Below, piece by piece: positions 27,051-37,494 of a DNA stretch of 64,000 nt. The position numbers were made by a program, and so were the translations under genes. Every line of letters starts with the position of its first letter. Positions within the stretch are counted from its first letter, which is position 1. The stretch spans positions 1 to 64,000 of the forward strand of contig DFOA01000028.1 in NCBI GenBank assembly GCA_002381185.1, written 5' to 3'. Under the pieces are notes generated by a model. The model saw nothing but the letters and a program-made list of their open reading frames with translations, made no database searches and was not told where the DNA came from. The stretch comes from Firmicutes bacterium UBA3553 (lineage in GTDB: Bacteria; Bacillota; Clostridia; Tissierellales; Sedimentibacteraceae).

Positions 27051-28139
27051 TTAGAGCCTCCTAAATGGTTGCTTTGCATTTATTATATAGTTAGAAATAA
27101 TATTTATTTGGGCAATCCTAGAAATCACTAGTGAAAGTATAACAGATATTATAGTGATGTATAACCATTGCAGTCCGCTTGAATACCTAGGTGTTAGCTC
27201 CCTCAAATAATCAATGTCCAGAATTTTCAATATTATACAAGATCCAAATATCATGCGAAAAGCAAAGAAATGTAAAACCAATATACTATATGTTCTTTGC
27301 CCAATAAATTTTAATAAGTTTCCTAAAACCATTGAAAGTTCAAGTATCCTTGAAATTATATAGCATAAAAATATCCCTGCCATTGATGAAATAAACTGAA
27401 TTGGCAATGATGCAAATTGTCTAGTTGGCCAATTCATTGGAAGTTGCCCTTTAAAATAAAAACTACCAAAGAAAATCACTACTATCATAGATAATATAGT
27501 CATAACTTTTAAGTCTATATATTCATCAATAGCCTTATTTCTACCTAATAACACCCCTATACTAAAATAACATAAGCCATACATGCATAAATCAATATAA
27601 TACGGAAGAATATAATTTTTAGAAATAAGTTTCCACCCTAAAAAGTAAAATAATAAAGATATTAATACATCAAGATTTTTTATTTTAACCTTATTGCTTA
27701 TAACAGATATGCCTTTGAATGCAATTTCAATAGCATATAATACAAAAAGAAACCATGTAGCACCACCAAAATCAGGAGTTCCTAAGTTAAAAAAAAGTAA
27801 TTTTAATCTATTTGAAAATGTTATTTGTTCACTAGCTTGAAAATATGAATAGTATCCTAATTTTTGTAATAAAATGTAAAATAATATATAGCATATATTT
27901 ATCAGGAACATTGGTACTAGTAGTGAAAAAAACTTTTTCTTAACATACTCTATAAAGTTATACTTATTACCCGAATAAGTATAACCAGAAATTAGAATAA
28001 ATGCCGGCATATGAAATAAATATATATACGTTGTAAATGGTGATCCAGCATGTCCCATAACCATAAGTAAAATACATATTCCTTTAAAAATATCTACCCA
28101 AAGAGTATATTCAGATTTTGCTTTGTTTTTGTATTCCAT
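27051..28139 (-). CDS. Acyltransferase family 3 membrane protein (O-acetyltransferase type)
   Basis: The 362-residue protein has about ten membrane helices. The N-terminal LWVDIFKGICILLMVMGHAG carries the conserved His of acyltransferase family 3, and FHMPAFILISGY follows. Members such as OafA and WecH add acetyl or similar groups to sugars of surface polymers. A perfect AGGAGG site precedes the ATG. It probably O-acetylates the polysaccharide made by this locus. Confidence 0.88.
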   Translation of the reverse strand: MEYKNKAKSEYTLWVDIFKGICILLMVMGHAGSPFTTYIYLFHMPAFILISGYTYSGNKYNFIEYVKKKFFSLLVPMFLINICYILFYILLQKLGYYSYFQASEQITFSNRLKLLFFNLGTPDFGGATWFLFVLYAIEIAFKGISVISNKVKIKNLDVLISLLFYFLGWKLISKNYILPYYIDLCMYGLCYFSIGVLLGRNKAIDEYIDLKVMTILSMIVVIFFGSFYFKGQLPMNWPTRQFASLPIQFISSMAGIFLCYIISRILELSMVLGNLLKFIGQRTYSILVLHFFAFRMIFGSCIILKILDIDYLRELTPRYSSGLQWLYITIISVILSLVISRIAQINIISNYIINAKQPFRRL

Positions 28140-28181
28140 TAAAACCTCCTGGTCTATACCGTATGACTCATTAATAAATCT

Positions 28182-29267
28182 TTATTTATATTGTTTATTA
28201 ATTAAAGAGACATATTCTTTAGCTCTATCATTCCAATTATTCATACTTATAAATTCAGTATCAATTAAATCATTAGATTTTTTATTACATAATGCTAAAT
28301 TAATCTTTTCTTCAAATTCTTTATAGTTTTCATAAAAATATAATAATTGGTCATTATTAAAAGCACTTAATTCTTCCCAATATGCGCTCACTATTTGTTT
28401 ATTCAAAGCTAAATATTCATACATTTTTACCGGATCAACACCCTTAATGACATCATTTACTATAAATGGTATTATCATAACATCAGCATTAAGTATATAT
28501 GATTTTACTAAGTTATGTTCTATTGCTCCGATTAATTTTATGTTATCTAGTTTTTTTATTTTATCTAAACTTCTCTTTTCAATAGGTCCGATTAAATATA
28601 TTGTAATATTAGGGTTGCCAATTGCAAATTCATTAATGGTATTATAATCAAACCAGTCACTTATTGTACCAATATACATAATATTAGGATGCTTAAGATT
28701 TAATTGTTTAAACTCTACATCGTCTAAAAATGATATGTCGACAGCATTCCTTATAATAGTAACCTTATCTTTTCTAATTTTATAATCACGAACTAGCCTA
28801 GTTTTCAAATAACTTGAAGTTACAATAATACTATCCACTAATATACATAATTCCTTTTCTTTCATAATAACTTTCTCTCTTAATTTATTATCATAAAAGT
28901 AAGGCATGTTATCCATGCATTCATAAATTATCATAGCATTATCTTTTATTTTTTTTGTAATATAGTTAATTTGAAATGGGTGTGTTAAAATAACAATATC
29001 ATAATTATTGTTGTTTAATAGTTTTTTGATATAATTACTATTGATTTTTTCTATTATTTTTAATTTGTTTGAAAAAGGAATTACATATTTATCTTTAATA
29101 TTAAGGTTCTTATTATCTAAATTAACTCCAGATATTTTTTGCTTTAAAAAAGGTGTTAATGAAAAAAAGTCAACTTCAATATCACTTTTAGATAAATAAG
29201 ATGAAATAAAATGTGGTCTTTGCTTTATCCAATTCCAGTTTACAGTCGAAAAATATAGTAATTTCAT
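28182..29267 (-). CDS. GT-B type glycosyltransferase
   Basis: The 361-residue protein resembles the two GT-B units inside the large protein encoded just upstream (29368-33777). Shared patterns are KQRPHF near residue 14, IVTSSYL, the IMYIGTISDWFDY segment that matches IGYYGYIAKWFDM and VGYYGAISHWFDF in that protein, and DPVKMYEYLA in the donor site. This points to gene duplication within the locus. It probably adds one sugar to the chain; the donor is unknown. The ATG at 29267 is selected by GGAGAAAAA just upstream. Confidence 0.82.
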   Translation of the reverse strand: MKLLYFSTVNWNWIKQRPHFISSYLSKSDIEVDFFSLTPFLKQKISGVNLDNKNLNIKDKYVIPFSNKLKIIEKINSNYIKKLLNNNNYDIVILTHPFQINYITKKIKDNAMIIYECMDNMPYFYDNKLREKVIMKEKELCILVDSIIVTSSYLKTRLVRDYKIRKDKVTIIRNAVDISFLDDVEFKQLNLKHPNIMYIGTISDWFDYNTINEFAIGNPNITIYLIGPIEKRSLDKIKKLDNIKLIGAIEHNLVKSYILNADVMIIPFIVNDVIKGVDPVKMYEYLALNKQIVSAYWEELSAFNNDQLLYFYENYKEFEEKINLALCNKKSNDLIDTEFISMNNWNDRAKEYVSLINKQYK

Positions 29268-29367
29268 TTTTTCTCCATACTTCATAATGTCTTAACTCTA
29301 TGTATAATAGAAAACTAATATTTTTATTTTAAGTCTATTACACATAGAGATTTGAATGATAAACGTT

Positions 29368-32300
29368 CTAATTTTTTAAATCCGGACGGTATCTGTGCTG
29401 CTCCCATTTTACCTTCCAGCGCTCTTCAAATATTTTCCTGTTTCTGTTAAACAATTTCATATATTCTTCATCATCCAATTTTTTAAACGATACATTTCCA
29501 TAATGATGGACGAAAGAATCTTCAGCACATTTTATTTTATATCCCAATGATTTTGCTTTATACGAATAATCATCATCTTCAAACATTCCTATACCATAAA
29601 TTTGTTCTAAATAACCGATATCGTTAAATGCCTGCCTTGAAATCATTATACAAAACATTGCCAATACTTCTATTTCATCATATGTTTTATTCATATTATT
29701 TTTTGTATACTCATAAGCAAAATAGTCCATATCGGATATATCACTATATGTTACATTAATTTTAGATTCATTGCTAATTGAGTTGGTCACTGGTCCTATA
29801 ATGCCTAATTTCTTATCATAATCAAAATGCTTTATTAAATTTGTAAGCCAGCCCCTGGTCACCACAGTATCATTATTTAGTAATAGGATGTAATCCCCAT
29901 TGCTTTGACTTATTCCAACATTATTTCCTGCAGCAAAACCTAGATTTTTATCATTAAGAAATACTTTTATATTATGATTTTTGGTTTCTATCTGTTTTAA
30001 ATATTCAGGAGTATTATCCGAGGAAGCATTATCTACTATTATCAATTCGTAATTTGGATATGCTGTTTTATAAATAATGCTGTCGATACACTCTTTCGTA
30101 TACTCTAATTGATTATAAGTCAAGAGAACTATTGAAACCTTTGGGAAAACTCCTTTTGAATATTCAATAAATTGATTTCCACGTGACAGCCAATCATTTT
30201 CTTTTGCAAAATCTATACTATCATTAATTTTTGCCAAATTGTCTTTACCTTCTAAGCATAGTTTTACATAATTAAGAAATTCCTTGTTATCATTTGTAAG
30301 ATAAACAAACTTATCCTTAAATGGCATCAGTTCTGGAATTTCAGTTGCTACAACCTTTTTAGCCGCACTTAAATATTCATAGAATTTGACCGGATTGGTT
30401 GCCTTAATTAAATCAGTTGAAGTATCAAATGGAATAAGGCAAACATCAAAGTCTTTAAGATAATCTGGTAATTTATTATATTGCATTTCTCCCAATATTT
30501 TAATATTAGAATATTTAGATAACTTTTCTTTTCCTTCTGTAACTTCCCCAATTAATACAATATCAACATCAGGCAGATTTTTTGCTAAATAAATTATCTT
30601 TTCAAAATCGAACCAATGAGAAATTGCGCCATAATATCCTACTATATTTTTGCGATTTTGATTATACTGTTTTTCTCTGTATGCCTTATTAAAATGATTG
30701 AATTCCGTGCCATTTCGTACTATTTTAACATTACTATTATACCTGTTTGCTATTTCAGCAAGATAATTTGAACTTGCAATTACTAAATCGCTGTTTTTCA
30801 GTAACTTTTCACAACATGAACTCAAACACTTTATGTTTGTTTCTTTGAACCCTGTGTAATCATCCAAATAATCTGTAATTACTTTAAATCCATATTTGTT
30901 TTTTACGTACTCTGCAGCTTGTACCCAGGTCGGATATTGCACTATAACGAGACAATCCCTAATACAATTATCTATAACTATATTTTCAACTTCCTTATTA
31001 ATATCAATACTTTCATTGGTATAATCGGCTATGTGAACTGAAGAATATCTTTCGCTTTTAATTGATATTATATTAATATTATTAATAGTTTTTAACGTTT
31101 CAGTTTGTTTGTTATTATAATTTGCATTTATATAAAAAACTCTATGCCCTTGATCTGAAAATGAATGTGCTAAATGTTGAGGTCTTTGATATCTAAAATC
31201 ATAATCTATAACTGATAAAAATAAAATGTCAAATTTATTATAATCCTTCTTAAGTTCTGATTTAATATCATAGTTTGATAATTTTCTAAATTGAAACTCC
31301 ATACTTTCAACACGTTTATCCCATGTGTTGGATAAAGCAATCTCTTTGCCGTTTTTCTTAGCATGTTCTTTAATTTTAGGTTCTAATGCTCTGTTTATAT
31401 AATAATTAAATTCATCTACATTATTAGCAAGATATACACTTTCTCCTCTGAATTGTTCCATTTCTTTCATATAAGAAGTAACTACCGGTAACCCCAAGGT
31501 GCAATATTCAAAGAATTTAATTGGAGAAACACAATCCATCATTTCATTTATTTCAAACGGAATAATAGCAACATCAAAATACTTTGCATAGTCAGCTAAT
31601 TCGATATAACTTTTTCTACCTAAAAGTATAATTCTATCATGCTTATATTGCTCAAAATCAGCTATACAGTCACCAATCAAGACAAATACCCAATTCTCAT
31701 TTCTGCAAGCTAATTCATAAACAGTCTTCATATCAAACCATTTCGCAATATAACCATAATAGCCTATAATTCTTTTATCTTTTTTAACAATTTGTTTTAT
31801 TGGTTCGGGCATAAACCCTTCGTGTAAATTACTTATAAAATCATAAGTATTACAACCATTAGGCAAATATACTGCTTCTTCTTTAAAATTTGAATGCTTT
31901 TTTAATTCTACAGCGACATAAGTTACAACATCAGCACTTTGCAATAATAAGTTATGTAATCTCTCATACTCATTACAATATCCGGAAAATATCTCAATAT
32001 GATCTAAAACGTGATACCATATAATCTTGTTTGGTATTGCATTTATTATAGGTAGCATAGGAATCCATGTACATAAAACTATAACTTCTTTGTCACCTAA
32101 AGCGTTAATTAATATATTGTCATTGGTTAATATTATATTTGGTTCTATTTCAACTTCTTTATTTCCTGTATTGGAATTTTCACTAAACAAACAGAGATAT
32201 CCCTTATCAGCAAATGCTCTAAATAATTGCTGAGGCGTTTGTGGCGGCTCCCAATTAACTATATGTGGATATACTATAATACCTTTATATTGCTTACTGT

Positions 32301-33777
32301 TAATTATATTTTTTAAAGTTGCTACCCTTTTTATGTCTTCCTCACTAAGGCTTAAATCTACTAGCATCTTTGCATCCTCCCAATAAGATATAAAATCAGG
32401 AGTAGCATTTTCGTTGCTTATATCAATGTCATATACTTTTTGATTGTATATAATTTTGTTGTCATTACTTAAATTTATATTTTCTAAATTATTTATAATT
32501 TGGAATAAAGGATTATAAGAGTGATCCTGAAGTCCTTTCCTGAAATTTTTTCTATCGCGCAGCCATTTAAAAAATTCCTTCTTATCATTAAAATTACCTT
32601 TTAAAAGTTGTTGTTTTATACGATACACTAAATGAACCATTTTAAATAATTTTGTATCTGCTAATGACAATGCTATTTTTTTAGTATCTTTAATAGCACT
32701 TTGTGTTATATCTAAATTGTTACTTGTTATAGAATTACAACTTTCTAATTCTTTTATTTTATCTTCATTTCTTATATTGTTATTTTTCGCGTCATGAATT
32801 ATCTTATTAAAATCTTCTAATTTAATATTTTTATTTGTTAGTTGCAGCTCTTTTTCTTCTAACTTTCTAGATAAAGTGTCTGCATATTGTTTACTTTCCC
32901 CTAACTCTTTAGATAAATTATCAATATACTGTTTATTTTCTTCTAATATTTCCGTAACATTCTTTAATTTTTGTACTTCTTCAATATACTTATTTTTTTC
33001 TTCTTCAAGTTTATAATTAACTTCATTTAGTTCGGTTTGTAACCTTTGAATAATATTATCTTTTTTGACACATCCAGACTTTAATGATTCAATTTCCTTT
33101 AATAATAATTCTTTTTCATTAAAATCATTATTATTTATCTTTGATAATTTCATATCATCAAATTTAATATAATCATTGTTTACATAAACTAATAAAATTT
33201 GCTTGCCTGGCCACATTGTACCTTCAATAATGTTTGTATTTATTACTTTGTAATAGCACAAATAAAAGTTATTTAATGATAAATTGAAACTTCCATAATC
33301 AAATCTAATAAAATGCTCTTCATGCAGCTTATCTTCTTGAAATGGCAATAATAAAATTAGGTACTTGTCACATATACTTTTAAGCTTCTCTAACTTATTA
33401 AATGGATCTACAAAGTGCTCTAATACATTTGAAGAAAATACAACTTCATAATTATCAGAAATATTATCTAAATCTTGGCACTTAAATTCACATGCTGGAT
33501 AACTTCTTGTAGCAAACTCAATAGCACTCTCAGAAAAATCTACACCTACTACATTAGATCTAGAAAATGTATTTTTAATCAATGAAGTTCCAGAGCCTTC
33601 AGCACATCCGACATCTATTATTGATAAATTTTTAGATTCAATATCATCATATATCCATTGCGGTAAATAACTTAATGCTAATTTATTAAAAAAAAGAGTT
33701 TGATCTTGCCCTCCAAGTTCATCCCAACTACCAGATTGAAACCTATTATTCCAATACTCTCTAGAATTTATCATCAT
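29368..33777 (-). CDS. Giant fusion: methyltransferase, coiled coil, two GT-B units and a GT2 unit
   Basis: One 1469-residue chain. Residues about 1-210 are a SAM-dependent methyltransferase (IIDVGCAEGSG, then SSNVLEHF). About 225-350 is a long coiled coil rich in Glu, Lys, Leu and Asn. About 500-850 and 875-1190 are two GT-B units, each with a G-YYG-I-WFD segment and a donor-site motif (SPIKFFEYC, NPVKFYEYL). About 1195-1469 is a GT2 unit with VSIVLLTYNQLEYTKECIDSI and LLNNDT. It resembles proteins that make and cap ABC-exported chains, where a methyltransferase ends the chain and a coiled coil sets length. Here all are on one polypeptide next to Wzt/Wzm. No frameshift is seen. Confidence 0.85.
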   Translation of the reverse strand: MMINSREYWNNRFQSGSWDELGGQDQTLFFNKLALSYLPQWIYDDIESKNLSIIDVGCAEGSGTSLIKNTFSRSNVVGVDFSESAIEFATRSYPACEFKCQDLDNISDNYEVVFSSNVLEHFVDPFNKLEKLKSICDKYLILLLPFQEDKLHEEHFIRFDYGSFNLSLNNFYLCYYKVINTNIIEGTMWPGKQILLVYVNNDYIKFDDMKLSKINNNDFNEKELLLKEIESLKSGCVKKDNIIQRLQTELNEVNYKLEEEKNKYIEEVQKLKNVTEILEENKQYIDNLSKELGESKQYADTLSRKLEEKELQLTNKNIKLEDFNKIIHDAKNNNIRNEDKIKELESCNSITSNNLDITQSAIKDTKKIALSLADTKLFKMVHLVYRIKQQLLKGNFNDKKEFFKWLRDRKNFRKGLQDHSYNPLFQIINNLENINLSNDNKIIYNQKVYDIDISNENATPDFISYWEDAKMLVDLSLSEEDIKRVATLKNIINSKQYKGIIVYPHIVNWEPPQTPQQLFRAFADKGYLCLFSENSNTGNKEVEIEPNIILTNDNILINALGDKEVIVLCTWIPMLPIINAIPNKIIWYHVLDHIEIFSGYCNEYERLHNLLLQSADVVTYVAVELKKHSNFKEEAVYLPNGCNTYDFISNLHEGFMPEPIKQIVKKDKRIIGYYGYIAKWFDMKTVYELACRNENWVFVLIGDCIADFEQYKHDRIILLGRKSYIELADYAKYFDVAIIPFEINEMMDCVSPIKFFEYCTLGLPVVTSYMKEMEQFRGESVYLANNVDEFNYYINRALEPKIKEHAKKNGKEIALSNTWDKRVESMEFQFRKLSNYDIKSELKKDYNKFDILFLSVIDYDFRYQRPQHLAHSFSDQGHRVFYINANYNNKQTETLKTINNINIISIKSERYSSVHIADYTNESIDINKEVENIVIDNCIRDCLVIVQYPTWVQAAEYVKNKYGFKVITDYLDDYTGFKETNIKCLSSCCEKLLKNSDLVIASSNYLAEIANRYNSNVKIVRNGTEFNHFNKAYREKQYNQNRKNIVGYYGAISHWFDFEKIIYLAKNLPDVDIVLIGEVTEGKEKLSKYSNIKILGEMQYNKLPDYLKDFDVCLIPFDTSTDLIKATNPVKFYEYLSAAKKVVATEIPELMPFKDKFVYLTNDNKEFLNYVKLCLEGKDNLAKINDSIDFAKENDWLSRGNQFIEYSKGVFPKVSIVLLTYNQLEYTKECIDSIIYKTAYPNYELIIVDNASSDNTPEYLKQIETKNHNIKVFLNDKNLGFAAGNNVGISQSNGDYILLLNNDTVVTRGWLTNLIKHFDYDKKLGIIGPVTNSISNESKINVTYSDISDMDYFAYEYTKNNMNKTYDEIEVLAMFCIMISRQAFNDIGYLEQIYGIGMFEDDDYSYKAKSLGYKIKCAEDSFVHHYGNVSFKKLDDEEYMKLFNRNRKIFEERWKVKWEQHRYRPDLKN

Positions 33778-33787
33778 GTATCCTTCC

Positions 33788-35053
33788 TTACAAGTTTATA
33801 TTTAACCGATTTACTATTACGTTTAAAGGAATATCCAGCATTCCATAATACATCTTATTGCTTATAACCTTAAAATAACATGCTCCATCAATATAATCAA
33901 TATAAAGAGGAACATCTGTAATTCTTTGTTCTAGGCTTGCAACTAAATAGTATTCTCCTGGAACTAAATAATTACTCAGTTGAAATTCTATTCTATAGGC
34001 CCCTATATCATTAAATTTATAATTGTCTTGAAATGTACTTCCAACTATAAGGTCCTGACCTTTAGTATTTTTAATTGAAAATGCAATACCAATTTGTTTC
34101 TCATTGCTTAATTCAGGAGAGATTTCAACATCCATTAATATCTTAACAGTTTCATCTTTATCAATATAATCTATCTCTTCACCTTGTTTATTACAAATTG
34201 CCACATAACTTATCAATCCGACATTGCTTCCCCAACGAGAAATAGGATTAAATATTTTTTTCAATTTTATATTATTAATATTATTATCGCTTTTATTAAT
34301 ATTATTTATTGTTTTCGATTTTTGGCTTGTATAAGCCATATATAATCCTGTAATTTTCTCAACATCACCTATTTCTTTTATCTCTCCACTATCAATCCAA
34401 ATTCCTCTATCGCAAAATCTTCTAACTGAATCAACATCATGGGTAACCAGCAAAATCGTCTTTCCTTGATTCTTTAATTCTTCAAATTTTTTATAACATT
34501 TCGCTTGGAAAATATTATCCCCTACAGATAATGCTTCATCAACAATCAGAATGTCAGGATCAACATTAATTGATACGGCAAAAGCCAATCTTACAAACAT
34601 TCCACTTGAATATGTTTTAACAGGTTGATTAACAAATTCTCCAATATCAGCAAACTTCAAAATATTTTCAATCTTTTTTTCTATTTCTTCTTTGGTAAAT
34701 CCCATCATTGTTCCGTTTAAATATATATTTTCTATACCTGTATACTCTGGGTTAAAACCTGCGCCTAATTCAAGTAATGCCGAAATCCTGCCAATGACCC
34801 TCACTGTTCCGGAAGTTGGAGTTATTATCCCGGTAATAATTTTTAACAAGGTTGATTTTCCTGAACCATTTACACCTATAATTCCTACCGTTTCTCCCTT
34901 ATGAACTTTAAATGAAATTCCATTTAATGCATTATGATTTTTATGATATTTCTTTTTACTAATACTTAGTGATTCTTTTAAACGATCAATAGGTTTGTCG
35001 TATAGTTTATATGTTTTTATTAAATTTTCTATGCTTATTGCAATATCGTCCAT
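33788..35053 (-). CDS. wzt: Polysaccharide ABC exporter ATPase with C-terminal binding domain
   Basis: The 421-residue protein has an ABC ATPase in residues about 1-230 with GIIGVNGSGKSTLLKI (Walker A), TYSSGMFVRLAFAV (signature) and ILIVDEALSVGD (Walker B). A second domain of about 150 residues from 260 onward has a beta-sandwich look and ends with PLNVIVNRL. In Wzt proteins this domain recognises the capped end of the chain, which fits the methyltransferase in the protein encoded next. The ATG at 35053, seven bases after GAGG, is preferred to upstream codons. It works with the Wzm protein encoded 13 bases upstream. Confidence 0.92.
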   Translation of the reverse strand: MDDIAISIENLIKTYKLYDKPIDRLKESLSISKKKYHKNHNALNGISFKVHKGETVGIIGVNGSGKSTLLKIITGIITPTSGTVRVIGRISALLELGAGFNPEYTGIENIYLNGTMMGFTKEEIEKKIENILKFADIGEFVNQPVKTYSSGMFVRLAFAVSINVDPDILIVDEALSVGDNIFQAKCYKKFEELKNQGKTILLVTHDVDSVRRFCDRGIWIDSGEIKEIGDVEKITGLYMAYTSQKSKTINNINKSDNNINNIKLKKIFNPISRWGSNVGLISYVAICNKQGEEIDYIDKDETVKILMDVEISPELSNEKQIGIAFSIKNTKGQDLIVGSTFQDNYKFNDIGAYRIEFQLSNYLVPGEYYLVASLEQRITDVPLYIDYIDGACYFKVISNKMYYGMLDIPLNVIVNRLNINL

Positions 35054-35066
35054 AACATGCCTCATA

Positions 35067-36443
35067 CTATAATACATCTGCAAAATGAGGCTTTAGCCTT
35101 TTAAATACCAATGCCCCTATTCCCATAATTATTAAAGATATTATCCAAAAATATATTGTTTGAAATATCTTATCCCAAAACCAAATATAATTAATAAATG
35201 TATCCCTGTACCCCTCTACCACATAAAACATTGGATTTAATTTTAAAATCCATAGATATTTATCAGGAATTATTGTGTAACTCCACATTATAGGAGTCAT
35301 CCACATTCCTACTTGTAAAAATATGCTTATAATTTGACCTAAATCTTTAAAAAATAGTACTATTGCCGATGTTATATAAGACATCGCAAGAATAATCATA
35401 AACATGCAAAATAAGTAATACGGCAATTGAATAATGTATATTTTAGGATAATGACCATATAAGCAATATAGTATAACAACAAACCCAATAAATACCAGAT
35501 GCACAAATAATGCAGAAATTATTTTTACTATAGGCAATACACTGATTTTAAAAACTACCTTTTTAACTAAGTAACTGTATTCAATTAGACAATTTGTTGC
35601 ATACATTATTGCATCAGAAAAGAAAAACCATGGAATAAGCCCTGTTGCGAACCATAGGATAAATGGTATATTTTTTACAGGAGAGCTTGACTTTAATCCA
35701 AATTCAAAAACAAACCAATATACAAGTATTGTAATAATGGGCTGAATAAATGCCCAAATTATTCCTAAATAAGATCCAGCATATTTTGTTTTAAAGTCAT
35801 TCTTTGCCAAATTCCAAATTAACTTTCTACTGTTATATAAATCCTTATAAAGTATAAAGATACTAGTTGGTTTTTTTAATAAAACAAATAATACTATATT
35901 GACCAATGAACAAATCACAAATTTGTATACATAATTAATATTGTTCTTATGACTTGTTAATAACATTTTCAAGTTATTGTCAAATTTGTATGTTATAAAT
36001 GAGTCCTTTTCACCGCTATTTATACTAGCATAACTGTCAGTTATATCTTTAATTTCAATGTTAGTAACTATTAAATTATCACTTGCGCTGTTAGGATTTA
36101 TATCTATGTTTTTACCTATATATGATAACTTTAAGTCGGAAATTAATAAATTAGCCGACGGATAATCTATAACAAATTTTAGATTATTAGTATCTTGAGG
36201 GATACTAAATACAACTTCTTCGTTAGTTCCAACATCAATATAATTAATTATCTGTGAGTTTCCTTCGCCCCATTTTTCTTCTTTACTAAACAACATTTGA
36301 ATGGAGCCAGTTTTATCTGAAACCAGATTAAACCTCAACACTATGTTAGAGTCTCTCAAATTAGCATATTTAAAAATTAAAATATTTGTAACGACTATTA
36401 GCAATAACATTATTGCAATCTTTATTGTTTTTCTTTTTGACAT
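35067..36443 (-). CDS. wzm: Polysaccharide ABC exporter permease with an extra N-terminal outer domain
   Basis: The 458-residue protein is much longer than usual Wzm (about 260). The last 265 residues are a standard ABC-2 permease with AKNDFKTKYAGSYLGIIWAFIQP and NPMFYVVEGYRD. The first 190 residues add one membrane helix (residues 8-26), an outer domain of about 135 residues that looks all-beta (VLRFNLVSDKTG, then LKFVIDYPS, then LLISDLKLSYIG), and a second helix. Such a domain may bind sugar at the exit side. The frame is open and has one ribosome site (AGGAAG) before the ATG, so it is a real fusion. Confidence 0.88.
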   Translation of the reverse strand: MSKRKTIKIAIMLLLIVVTNILIFKYANLRDSNIVLRFNLVSDKTGSIQMLFSKEEKWGEGNSQIINYIDVGTNEEVVFSIPQDTNNLKFVIDYPSANLLISDLKLSYIGKNIDINPNSASDNLIVTNIEIKDITDSYASINSGEKDSFITYKFDNNLKMLLTSHKNNINYVYKFVICSLVNIVLFVLLKKPTSIFILYKDLYNSRKLIWNLAKNDFKTKYAGSYLGIIWAFIQPIITILVYWFVFEFGLKSSSPVKNIPFILWFATGLIPWFFFSDAIMYATNCLIEYSYLVKKVVFKISVLPIVKIISALFVHLVFIGFVVILYCLYGHYPKIYIIQLPYYLFCMFMIILAMSYITSAIVLFFKDLGQIISIFLQVGMWMTPIMWSYTIIPDKYLWILKLNPMFYVVEGYRDTFINYIWFWDKIFQTIYFWIISLIIMGIGALVFKRLKPHFADVL

Positions 36444-36458
36444 TTTTTATCTTCCTAA

Positions 36459-37481
36459 TTATCTATCTCTATACATCTTCTCATAGTAATTCTTATATTC
36501 ACCGCTGATGATGTTCTCCCACCAATTTCGGTTTTCTAAATACCATTTAATGGTTTTCTTTATTCCTTCATCAAATAAAGTAGTTGGTTCCCAATCCAGC
36601 TCTGTTTTTATTTTTGTTGGATCAATTGCATATCTCATATCATGACCCGGCCTGTCTGTTACATATTTGATCAGGCTTTCAGGCTTATTTAATTCTTTAA
36701 GTATTGTTTTAACAACTTCTAAATTAGTTCTCTCGTTGTGTCCGCCTATATTGTAAACTTCACCAATTCTGCCTTTGTGTATAACCAAATCTATTGCAGT
36801 ACAATGGTCTTCCACATACAGCCAGTCTCTTACATTTTCACCTTTACCATATACAGGAAGAGGTTTATCATTGAGGGCGTTTGCTATCATTAACGGTATT
36901 AACTTTTCAGGAAAATGATATGGGCCATAATTGTTGCTGCATCTGGAAATTGTAACAGGCAATTTAAATGTACGATAATATGATAGCACTAACAGGTCTG
37001 CTGATGCTTTAGATGCTGAATAAGGTGATGATGTATGAATCGGTGTATCTTCAGTAAAGAATAAATCTGTTCTGTCTAATGGCAAATCCCCATATACTTC
37101 ATCTGTTGAAACTTGATGATATCTTTCTACACCGTATTTTCTGGACGCATCTAACAGTACTCCGGTTCCTATTATATTTGTTTGTAAAAACAATCCTGGG
37201 TTGTCAATTGATCTGTCTACATGTGATTCAGCTGCAAAGTTTACCACAATATTTGGCTGTTCTGCTTCGAATATTTTAAATATTGCTTCTCTGTCAGATA
37301 TATCTGCTTTAATAAATTTAAAGTTTTGATTGCTCATTACAGGTTCCAATGTTTCCATATTGCCTGCGTATGTCAATGCATCTACACATATTATTTTATA
37401 ATCATTATATTTATTTAACATATATTGAACAAAATTTCCGCCTATAAATCCCGCTCCGCCGGTAACAAGTACTTTTTTCAT
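36459..37481 (-). CDS. rfbB: dTDP-glucose 4,6-dehydratase, second copy
   Basis: Second RmlB of the window, 340 residues. It has VTGGAGFIGGNFV, the STDEVYGDLPL segment, the YSASK catalytic motif, and SNNYGPYHFPEKLIP. It is clearly related to, but diverged from, the copy at 2509-3588, so it is not a recent duplication. The ATG at 37481 has CTGGAGG just upstream and starts at the Rossmann fold. It belongs to the rfbD-rfbA-rfbC-rfbB run that feeds dTDP-rhamnose to the second locus. Confidence 0.95.
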   Translation of the reverse strand: MKKVLVTGGAGFIGGNFVQYMLNKYNDYKIICVDALTYAGNMETLEPVMSNQNFKFIKADISDREAIFKIFEAEQPNIVVNFAAESHVDRSIDNPGLFLQTNIIGTGVLLDASRKYGVERYHQVSTDEVYGDLPLDRTDLFFTEDTPIHTSSPYSASKASADLLVLSYYRTFKLPVTISRCSNNYGPYHFPEKLIPLMIANALNDKPLPVYGKGENVRDWLYVEDHCTAIDLVIHKGRIGEVYNIGGHNERTNLEVVKTILKELNKPESLIKYVTDRPGHDMRYAIDPTKIKTELDWEPTTLFDEGIKKTIKWYLENRNWWENIISGEYKNYYEKMYRDR

Positions 37482-37494
37482 AATTCCTCCAGGT

